Source: EsbW-18 sp964634615 (GTDB taxonomy: Bacteria > Patescibacteriota > Minisyncoccia > Phycocordibacterales > EsbW-18). Taken from it: DNA of 12,540 nucleotides. Under the pieces are notes generated by a model. The model was not told where the DNA came from. It made no database searches and saw nothing but the letters and a program-made list of their open reading frames with translations. Below, piece after piece: positions 1 through 4,979 of the stretch (positions are counted from its first letter, which is position 1; every line of letters starts with the position of its first letter). Position numbers and translations under genes: made by a program. The stretch lies in the NCBI GenBank assembly GCA_964634615.1, contig CAZWLQ010000019.1, forward strand, positions 1 to 12,540. Reading direction: 5' to 3'.

Positions 1-366
1 GGCAAAGTCGTCCGTGACAAGGGCGTCAAACAAAACACCAAGGAGCGTATTGTTCGACCGCTCCATAGCCAGCCGAAGTCCTTTCGCAGACGACTCTCTT
101 TGGAGTTTGTCGAACCTTGCGGAGAGACACGTATTGCTCTTTTCGGCAGCGGCGAGCAGTCGGCGGAGGTCTCTTGTAACGAGAGTAAGAAAACCGGCAA
201 TGAGGACGACAAAAACCGCGTATACGGCGAAGAGCGGAAAGAGATATGTGTTGGCCACACCAAATGAGACCAAAAGTAGTGGAGCAATCGAGAACACACA
301 CAGCGTTATCAGGAGCGAGTTGCTACGGTTGCTACGAATGGTGGCCAATAGTAGGCGCTTCTTCAC
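1..366 (-). CDS. Hypothetical membrane protein, N-terminal part (runs off left edge)
   Basis: I do not recognise this protein. Read on the minus strand from a GTG at 366-364, the frame stays open for 122 codons to the edge. It starts MKKRLLLATIRSNRSNSLL and has two hydrophobic segments, about residues 17-38 and 41-63, followed by a polar, charged segment (about 65-105) that looks helical. A Shine-Dalgarno sequence AGGGAG lies six bases before the GTG, and a TTGACA promoter lies further upstream (449-477), which together decide the start. The positive residues before the first helix fit an N-in orientation, so the polar part after the second helix would be cytoplasmic. It follows ruvB on the same strand after 171 bases but seems to have its own promoter. 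An opposite-strand frame of 167 codons covers the same DNA but is rich in Arg and Ser and looks like a shadow. The C-terminus and function cannot be seen. Confidence 0.65.
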   Translation of the reverse strand, partial: MKKRLLLATIRSNRSNSLLITLCVFSIAPLLLVSFGVANTYLFPLFAVYAVFVVLIAGFLTLVTRDLRRLLAAAEKSNTCLSARFDKLQRESSAKGLRLAMERSNNTLLGVLFDALVTDDFA

Positions 367-448
367 AGGCTTCTCCCTAAAGGTTCTGTTCCTTTGCGGC
401 CAGAATGGCCAGAGATCAACAACCTCTCTCAAGGAACAATTCAAAAAG

Positions 449-477
449 ACTATGCGCCCCCACCGCATTTCTGTCAA
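449..477 (-). promoter_or_regulatory. Sigma-70-like promoter for the 1-366 membrane protein
   Basis: On the minus strand a perfect -35 TTGACA (477-472) is followed after 17 bases by CATAGT (454-449; 4 of 6 matches to TATAAT). The expected start near 442 would give a leader of about 75 bases ending in an AGGGAG ribosome binding site. Confidence 0.5.
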
Positions 478-486
478 ACAACACAA

Positions 487-516
487 CATTCCAATGTTCT
501 TAAGAACATTGGAATG
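487..516. repeat. 30-bp perfect palindrome between ruvB and the membrane-protein promoter
   Basis: CATTCCAATGTTCTT is followed directly by its exact reverse complement, with no unpaired centre. It begins 21 bases past the ruvB stop and ends ten bases before the -35 element at 472-477. No T-run follows on either strand, so as an intrinsic terminator it would be atypical. It could end the ruvB transcript, or be an operator for the downstream promoter. Confidence 0.6.
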
Positions 517-537
517 AAGAAAGGCCCAGTGCTACGG

Positions 538-1587
538 CTACAGAAGTGTCTCGCCGTTCTCGCGGGCGATGTGACGACGACCCTCTTCGGTAATCATGCG
601 ACCACGAGGGGAGCGTTCGATGAATCCAAGTTGTAGAAGAAAGGGCTCGTGTACCTCTTCAATAGTTGCCATGTCTTCTGAAAGCGATGCTGCCAATGTT
701 GAAAGCCCAACAGGACCGCCATTAAATTTATCTGCAATCAGCGTGAGGAGTTTGCGGTCAATCGGAGTCAGGCCTTTTTCATCAACGCCCAAGAGCTTCA
801 GTGCTTTTCCAGCAACATCTTTCGAGAGCGGAGCGCCTTCGATTTCCGCAAAGTCGCGCGAGCGTTTCAAGAGGTAGTTTGCGGTGCGCGGTGTGAAGCG
901 GCTTCGTTTTGCAACCTCATGCAAAGCATCTTCGTGCGCTTCGACGCCTAAAATCTCCGCGGAACGTTTGATAATCGAGAAAATGTCTTCGTCGGTATAG
1001 AAGTCGAGGCGAAATGTCCCACCAGAGAAACGACTACGGAGCGGCGAAGAGAGAAGTGCGATGCGGGTTGTTGCTGCAACCAGTGTGAACGGTGGGAGTT
1101 CAAGCTGCACCGTGCGCGCAGACGGACCTTTGCCGATGATGATATCCAATCGTCCCGACTCCATTGCCGGATAGAGCACTTCTTCAATCGCACGATTCAG
1201 TCGATGAATCTCATCAATAAAAAGAATATCGCCCGCCGAAAGATTAGTTAGGATTGATGCGAGATCTCCCACGCGCTCGATTGCAGGACCCGATGTAAGT
1301 TTAAGTGACGTCCCGATTTCTTTTGCAATCAAGTGTGCAAGCGTGGTTTTCCCAAGTCCTGCCGGCCCATAGAAGAGAACGTGTTCAGGGGATTGTCCGC
1401 GACGCTTTGCTGCGGTGAGTAGTATGTGCAAATTGGCCTTGATTTGATCTTGGCCGACATAGTCATTCCATGCGGACGGGCGAAGTGCGGCATCAAGCGA
1501 CATTTCATCGCCGGTTGGGGAGAGGGAGTCGCCATCCCCGCCAGGATTCCCTGTATTTGGAAGGTCTTTTGGGGAGGTACTTGACAT
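538..1587 (-). CDS. ruvB: Holliday junction branch migration ATPase RuvB
   Basis: RuvB is the hexameric AAA+ motor that, with RuvA, drives branch migration of Holliday junctions during recombinational repair. The 349-residue product is of normal family length and has the motifs in order: ALRPSAWNDYVGQ (34-46), Walker A GPAGLGKT (74-81), Walker B ILFIDE (121-126), sensor 1 ATTR (172-175), the arginine-finger segment SPLRSRF (181-187), sensor 2 FTPRTANYLLKRSRDF (231-246) and the C-terminal winged helix (about 275-335) ending in GRMIT. The first 28 residues are Gly/Ser/Pro/Asp-rich and unlike the rest. Translation could start at 1587 or at Met29 (1503). No Shine-Dalgarno precedes either. A TATAAT overlaps the first ATG, whereas a CATAGT nine bases upstream would give a nearly leaderless mRNA starting at 1587. 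ruvA and ruvC are not in the window. The stop is TAG. Confidence 0.97.
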   Translation of the reverse strand: MSSTSPKDLPNTGNPGGDGDSLSPTGDEMSLDAALRPSAWNDYVGQDQIKANLHILLTAAKRRGQSPEHVLFYGPAGLGKTTLAHLIAKEIGTSLKLTSGPAIERVGDLASILTNLSAGDILFIDEIHRLNRAIEEVLYPAMESGRLDIIIGKGPSARTVQLELPPFTLVAATTRIALLSSPLRSRFSGGTFRLDFYTDEDIFSIIKRSAEILGVEAHEDALHEVAKRSRFTPRTANYLLKRSRDFAEIEGAPLSKDVAGKALKLLGVDEKGLTPIDRKLLTLIADKFNGGPVGLSTLAASLSEDMATIEEVHEPFLLQLGFIERSPRGRMITEEGRRHIARENGETLL

Positions 1588-1602
1588 TATAGAAACACTA
1601 TG
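1586..1602 (-). promoter_or_regulatory. Possible ruvB -10 elements
   Basis: On the minus strand CATAGT (1602-1597) lies nine bases before the first ATG, and a perfect TATAAT (1591-1586) overlaps that ATG. No convincing -35 is visible. The first would make the mRNA nearly leaderless from 1587; the second would start RNA inside the annotated gene and favour Met29. I cannot decide between them. Confidence 0.3.
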
Positions 1603-1880
1603 CTAGACTGCCTCTGTACATTGATACGGGCTTTGAAAGCCACAAAAAGTGGGCTATAAATATAGCTCTCACGAGATTCTTCTAAGAGGTACGAAAAAGA
1701 GCAGATGAGAAACCTCTAAGTAACCTTCATGCCTCCCGCATGCTCGTCTTCAGTGAGGACTTGTTGGTTGATTCGACTTGTCGAGCCAGCGAACAGTATC
1801 CTTAACAGATAACGTGGTGTTGCTTAGAGATTTTTCCTCTGGTCACCGTCAGATACATAGATAAGTGTACTCCTGTTTTT
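1588..1880. other. Intergenic region without a gene; several small inverted repeats
   Basis: No coding frame with a start and ribosome binding site was found. The stretch holds several short hairpin-forming sequences: GCTATA-AA-TATAGC (1653-1666), CATGC-CTCCC-GCATG (1728-1742), TCGAC-TT-GTCGA (1773-1784) and AGAG...CTCT around 1826-1840. It lies between the pilB terminator and ruvB, and may hold the ruvB promoter region or an unrecognised structured RNA. I could not match it to tmRNA, RNase P RNA, SRP RNA or 6S RNA. Confidence 0.35.
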
Positions 1881-1881
1881 T

Positions 1882-1927
1882 AAAAAAGAAAGTCCGCGTG
1901 TGCACAGTTGTGCAGCGCGACTTTTTT
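1882..1927 (-). terminator. Intrinsic terminator of the pilB transcript
   Basis: Immediately past the TAA at 1931-1929, the minus-strand RNA forms a long imperfect stem: AAAAAAGTCGCG...TGCAC pairs with GTGCA...CGCG.ACTT..TTTTTT, and the T-rich 3' side continues past the stem. The A/T arms mean it could also work on the other strand. Confidence 0.75.
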
Positions 1928-1928
1928 G

Positions 1929-2243
1929 TTATGAGATGTCAACAACGCGCGCAATTTCTTCAAGTGTTGTGAGCCCTTCGAGCACTTTTGCAACCGCATC
2001 TTCGGTGATGGAAAGAAATCCTTGATCGGCCGCCGCTTTTTTAATGTCACGTTCGGACGGATTCATTTCAACAGCATTTTCAACCGTCTCATTCATTCGG
2101 ATTGCTTCAAAAACACCCAAGCGTCCCTTGTAGCCGATACCCCCACAGTGCTGGCATCCCGCGCCCGCTCTCCAGATCTTTTCACGTTGCAGTGTTCCCA
2201 CAAGCGTCTGATTTGCCGCTCCAGCAAGGATTTTTTCAATGGT
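1929..2243 (-). pseudogene. C-terminal part of PilB/GspE ATPase, after an in-frame amber codon
   Basis: This stretch continues the frame of the pilB ATPase directly after the TAG at 2246-2244 without any shift. It codes for about 104 residues: a short linker starting TIEKILAGAANQTLVGTLQ, then AGCQHCGGIGYKGRLGVFEA, the conserved C-terminal zinc-finger half and adjoining segment of PilB/GspE proteins, then a helical end. The C-x-x-C here pairs with the C-x-x-C in the upstream part to make the usual four-cysteine zinc site. No ribosome binding site precedes any possible internal start (the first GTG is at 2201), so independent translation seems unlikely. The retained family signature suggests either a very recent nonsense mutation, a sequencing or assembly error, or readthrough. 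Confidence 0.8.
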
Positions 2244-3605
2244 CTATTTTTCCTTACCCTCAAGTGGTGCCTCCACACGGCACTCGGGACAAAGTTTTCG
2301 TACGAGGCGTTGTGCAAGTGCGAGTGTAACCGCGGAGCCCAGTGTGCGCGAGCTCACGCCAAGGTCAATCAAACGAGGGAAGACACCCGCCGCAGAGTTT
2401 GTGTGGAGTGTTGAGAACACCAAGTGACCAGTCAATGCTGCGTGGATTGCGGTTTCCGCTGTTTCACTATCGCGGATTTCACCAACCATGATGATATCGG
2501 GGTCTTGGCGAAGCGATGCACGAAGACCGCTTGCGAACGTGTATTCTTTTTCAGGATCAACCTGCGTCTGCACGATTCCCTGCAAGTGGTATTCAATTGG
2601 GTCTTCAATGGTGATTATTTTTACTTCCGGCTGGTGCACTTTCTTAAGAAATGCGTACAAGGTCGTCGTCTTACCAGAACCTGTTGGTCCGGTCGTCAGA
2701 ATCATGCCGTTTGGTTTTGCAATTTGGCGTTCAATCTCATCGCGGAGCTCGGGACGCATGCCAAGCGCATCGATTGAGACCGCAATCGTATCGGGATTCA
2801 GAACACGCATCACAATTGACTCGCCGTATTGCCCCGGGAGTATCGAGGTGCGGATTTCAATCTCGCTTTCGGAAAGCTTGATAGAGAAGCGTCCATCCTG
2901 GGCCTCGCTTTGGAGATTCAGCTTGAGACCAGAGAGGAGCTTAAGGCGCGAGAGGAGGAGTCGGTACGTTTCGTGGTCGAACATCGCAACATCCGTCAAT
3001 AAACCGTCGAGACGAAGTCGCAAGCGCACCTGTTTTTCTTCCGGTTCGATATGAAGGTCGGACGAGTGGGTTGCAAGTGCCGATGCTAAAAGCACTTCGA
3101 CGATGCGCGAGGTGCGAAAAGCCTTTTTTAATTCCATCGTTTCTTTAATGTGGCTCTTCACATCGTCGATACCCTTCACCTCGCTGATGAACCTTGAAAT
3201 GTCTTCGCCGGACACGTCGAGCATGCCACGCGTACTCTCTGACGTGAACGACATGTCTTTGTATCGATCCCATGCAAAGTTGAGACTCTTGTTTGATACG
3301 AGGTAGAGTGATGGGACAAAACCACGAGACGTAAGCATCTCGAGTGCCGCGCGTGTCTGTGGTGCGTCAGGGTTATGTACCGCAACGTCAATCGCTTTGT
3401 TGATGCGGTTGAATATCGCCATGGCGGCTTCGCGCGCAACCGATTCGGTTAAGAGTATCAATCCATCGCTGTTGATTGGGAGCGTCGTTAAATCAACATA
3501 CGGAAGGCCGTACTTTTGCGAGAGCATCTTCATCGCATCTTCCTCTTCGGTTTCTCGAAGTTGTTCGTATTTTCGCTCCTGCTTTGAATCATCAAATGCA
3601 ACCAT
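2244..3605 (-). CDS. pilB: Type IV pilus / type II secretion assembly ATPase PilB/GspE, ended early by TAG
   Basis: This is the cytoplasmic hexameric ATPase that powers pilin polymerisation, used by CPR bacteria for type IV pili. The 453 residues before the amber codon contain an N-terminal MshEN/T2SSE_N-like domain (about 24-110), a linker helix region, and the ATPase core: Walker A GPTGSGKT (306-313), Asp box TIEDPIEY (332-339), Walker B IIMVGEIRD (371-379), His box TGHLVFSTLHTN (392-403) and the first zinc pair C439-x-x-C442. The frame resumes after the TAG (see 1929-2243); read through, the protein would be about 558 residues, usual for the family. The start is set by TAGGGAG four bases before the ATG. 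No pilT, pilC or pilin gene is adjacent, so the gene stands alone here. Most conserved ATPase motifs precede the stop, but the zinc site would be incomplete. PilB is preferred over GspE from lineage expectation only. Confidence 0.9.
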   Translation of the reverse strand: MVAFDDSKQERKYEQLRETEEEDAMKMLSQKYGLPYVDLTTLPINSDGLILLTESVAREAAMAIFNRINKAIDVAVHNPDAPQTRAALEMLTSRGFVPSLYLVSNKSLNFAWDRYKDMSFTSESTRGMLDVSGEDISRFISEVKGIDDVKSHIKETMELKKAFRTSRIVEVLLASALATHSSDLHIEPEEKQVRLRLRLDGLLTDVAMFDHETYRLLLSRLKLLSGLKLNLQSEAQDGRFSIKLSESEIEIRTSILPGQYGESIVMRVLNPDTIAVSIDALGMRPELRDEIERQIAKPNGMILTTGPTGSGKTTTLYAFLKKVHQPEVKIITIEDPIEYHLQGIVQTQVDPEKEYTFASGLRASLRQDPDIIMVGEIRDSETAETAIHAALTGHLVFSTLHTNSAAGVFPRLIDLGVSSRTLGSAVTLALAQRLVRKLCPECRVEAPLEGKEK

Positions 3606-3637
3606 TGCTCCCTATAGTAACAGAGAGATTAAAAACA

Positions 3638-3657
3638 TTTTAGAGTGCGCTCTAAAA
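3638..3657. repeat. Near-palindrome TTTTAGAG-TGCG-CTCTAAAA upstream of pilB
   Basis: Eight-base perfect arms flank a four-base centre. It overlaps the T-run of the preceding terminator and is itself followed on the minus strand by TGTTTTT, so it may be a second, tandem terminator. It also lies about 30 bases upstream of the pilB start and could be an operator. Confidence 0.5.
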
Positions 3658-3683
3658 AGGAAACCCGCCGAGGAAGCGGGTTC
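3654..3683 (-). terminator. Intrinsic terminator of the 3715-4035 gene
   Basis: The minus-strand RNA folds as AACCCGC-TTCCTCG-GCGGGTT followed by TCCTTTTT. It lies 32 bases after the TGA of the orphan gene and upstream of pilB, separating the two units. Confidence 0.85.
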
Positions 3684-3714
3684 CAGGGCGGGATGGTGAC
3701 AGTGGGGAGGCGGG

Positions 3715-4035
3715 TCAGGTTGCGGACACTGCCCGAGGAGGTGGGTGCTCGTCACGCTCTATTCGATTGAGGATTCGTTGCAGGTAGGTCGTTTCGACGG
3801 TGCAACAACGACCCTCGTTTTGCAGGATTCGCACCTTGCGGCGAGCCAGTAAGACATCTCCCGCCTTGCCATAGAAGCCATGCCGGAAAAGCGCGCCCTC
3901 GATCCTTTCGGCGTCGAGCAACAAGCCCTCCACTTTATTGGCAAGGGGCACCGCCTGAATCTTGAGTGGAGTGTTTCCGTCAACTGAGACGGCGCGTTTT
4001 GGGCGGACGAAGATACTGCGTAACCACGTGAGCAT
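3715..4035 (-). CDS. Hypothetical small protein (106 aa)
   Basis: I do not recognise this protein. The start at 4035 is chosen because AAAGGAG lies six to eight bases upstream and a TTGACT/TATATT promoter sits just before that; an in-frame ATG at 4074 would lie upstream of the predicted transcript start. The product begins MLTWLRSIFVRPKRAV, a short amphipathic basic N-terminus, and then looks soluble and mixed alpha/beta with many Arg and Lys residues, two adjacent cysteines (GRCCTVE) and a Pro-rich tail. There is no clear membrane segment or signal peptide. It forms its own transcription unit, divergent from tsaE, closed by a strong terminator. Its GC content (about 58% in the stretch I counted) is above that of the housekeeping genes around it. 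Confidence 0.7.
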   Translation of the reverse strand: MLTWLRSIFVRPKRAVSVDGNTPLKIQAVPLANKVEGLLLDAERIEGALFRHGFYGKAGDVLLARRKVRILQNEGRCCTVETTYLQRILNRIERDEHPPPRAVSAT

Positions 4036-4076
4036 CACTTCTCCTTTCGAGACCGTCAGGGAACTAATCGACAAAC

Positions 4077-4104
4077 AATATAACTTTTTTCACAAAAAAG
4101 TCAA
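4077..4104 (-). promoter_or_regulatory. Sigma-70-like promoter of the 3715-4035 gene
   Basis: On the minus strand TTGACT (4104-4099), 16 bases, TATATT (4082-4077; 5 of 6 matches). The expected start near 4070 gives a leader of about 35 bases with AAAGGAG. The spacer contains the inverted repeat CTTTTTT-CAC-AAAAAAG, shared with the divergent tsaE promoter region. Confidence 0.6.
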
Positions 4105-4116
4105 TCGTTTCCGCGG

Positions 4117-4125
4117 TGGTACAAT
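4117..4125 (+). promoter_or_regulatory. Extended -10 promoter of tsaE (predicted leaderless)
   Basis: TGG-TACAAT ends exactly six bases before the tsaE ATG, so transcription should begin at or within a base of the start codon. No Shine-Dalgarno is present. The same spacing and hexamer occur before polA. Confidence 0.6.
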
Positions 4126-4131
4126 CACACC

Positions 4132-4590
4132 ATGAACACACGAACGCTTCCTTCAACAGACGAGCTGGCGGTTTTTGCAGGGGAGTTGCTCGCCGGTCTT
4201 TCACCGCGCAGCGATGGCAAGGCAACTGTCTTGGCGCTTTCGGGTGATTTGGGCGCAGGAAAAACCGCATTCGTGAAAGCACTTGCGAAACACTTGGGTA
4301 TTGAGGAGCACATCACGAGCCCAACATTTGTGATTATGAAAAAATACGAACTACCCACACCTCGCACCTCACAACCCGCCTCCTTTTTTCACCTCATCCA
4401 CATTGATGCATATCGTATGAAAGATGGACACGAACTCGAAGTCCTTGGATGGGACGAACTTTTGAATGATCCAAAAAATTTAATTGCGCTTGAGTGGCCA
4501 GAGTTGGTGAAAGAGATTGTTCCTGATGATGCGATTCAGATTGCGTTTGCGCACGTCGACGAGAACACCCGGAATGTGAGTCATTTATAA
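4132..4590 (+). CDS. tsaE: tRNA threonylcarbamoyladenosine biosynthesis ATPase TsaE
   Basis: TsaE is the small P-loop ATPase that works with TsaB and TsaD to make N6-threonylcarbamoyladenosine at position 37 of ANN-decoding tRNAs. The 152-residue product is of usual length and has Walker A GDLGAGKT (38-45), the switch-like SPTFVIMKKY (63-72), HIDAYR (90-95) and the LEWPE signature (120-124) near the C-terminus. The ATG at 4132 is preceded by TGGTACAAT and six bases with no ribosome binding site, suggesting a leaderless mRNA. It is transcribed alone, divergent from one orphan gene and convergent with another. Partners tsaB, tsaC and tsaD are not in the window. Confidence 0.95.
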   Translation: MNTRTLPSTDELAVFAGELLAGLSPRSDGKATVLALSGDLGAGKTAFVKALAKHLGIEEHITSPTFVIMKKYELPTPRTSQPASFFHLIHIDAYRMKDGHELEVLGWDELLNDPKNLIALEWPELVKEIVPDDAIQIAFAHVDENTRNVSHL

Positions 4591-4591
4591 A

Positions 4592-4616
4592 AACAAGGCC
4601 CCGTCAGCTGACGGGG
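4592..4616 (-). terminator. Palindromic terminator between tsaE and the 4645-4884 gene
   Basis: CCCCGTCAG is followed by its perfect reverse complement (4599-4616). On the minus strand the stem is followed by CCTTGTTTTTATAA, so it best serves the minus-strand orphan gene. tsaE converges on it and may use it too, although no T-run follows on the plus strand. Confidence 0.75.
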
Positions 4617-4644
4617 TAAAGCGGAGAACAAGAAGCGGAGACGG

Positions 4645-4884
4645 TTACGCCGCCATCGCCATGCCGGTCAAGAAGGCCTGAAACCGGTCTTCGAGATCAC
4701 ACAACTCGGCTTCGACCGAGCACTGTTCGTATTTCGTGATGAGCGTGTTCACCTCATCACGAAAAGCGCCTGCTTCCGACCCACGAAGGCGAGCCTGGTG
4801 CAGAATCTCCAAGCATCGCTCGAGACGCCTCAATGCCAAAGCTCTCTCTTGTTCGTACAAAACTTCTCTGCGTGTGAGACCCAT
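4645..4884 (-). CDS. Hypothetical small helical protein (79 aa)
   Basis: I do not recognise this protein. The start at 4884 is supported by AGGGAGG about seven bases upstream; the in-frame ATG at 4932 has no ribosome binding site and lies upstream of the predicted transcript start. The product begins MGLTRREVLYEQERALALR and is almost entirely charged and helix-favouring, with heptad-like spacing of Leu that suggests a coiled coil or helical hairpin, three cysteines and an alanine-rich end (GMAMAA). No membrane segment is seen. It is a single-gene unit between convergent tsaE and divergent polA, with its own promoter and terminator. Confidence 0.7.
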   Translation of the reverse strand: MGLTRREVLYEQERALALRRLERCLEILHQARLRGSEAGAFRDEVNTLITKYEQCSVEAELCDLEDRFQAFLTGMAMAA

Positions 4885-4923
4885 GCTCTTACCCTCCCTG
4901 GGCGTGGTTGTTGATCCGAACGC

Positions 4924-4951
4924 AGAATACATCGTTTAGAGAAAGAATCAA
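4924..4951 (-). promoter_or_regulatory. Promoter of the 4645-4884 gene
   Basis: On the minus strand TTGATT (4951-4946), 16 bases, TATTCT (4929-4924). The start near 4917 gives a leader of about 33 bases including AGGGAGG. It is back to back with the polA promoter. Confidence 0.45.
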
Positions 4952-4964
4952 GGGCTCTTCACGG

Positions 4965-4973
4965 TGATACAAT
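4965..4973 (+). promoter_or_regulatory. Extended -10 promoter of polA (predicted leaderless)
   Basis: TGA-TACAAT followed by CCATAT and the ATG: six bases between hexamer and start codon, as at tsaE. No Shine-Dalgarno and no clear -35 element. Confidence 0.6.
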
Positions 4974-4979
4974 CCATAT

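Noticed and set aside
14..517. Plus-strand ORF of 167 codons at the left edge
   Set aside because: Arg/Ser-rich composition, no ribosome binding site, and it lies antisense to a frame with membrane helices, ribosome binding site and promoter.
1764..1784. tmRNA-like GATTCGAC segment
   Set aside because: Neither the tag reading frame nor the tRNA-like 3' half is present nearby; the match is too short.
2201..2246. Frameshift in pilB
   Set aside because: The parts before and after the stop are in the same frame (distance divisible by three); the break is a single TAG, not an indel.
2022..3054. Several plus-strand ORFs across pilB
   Set aside because: They are shadows of the minus-strand ATPase, whose motifs are unambiguous.
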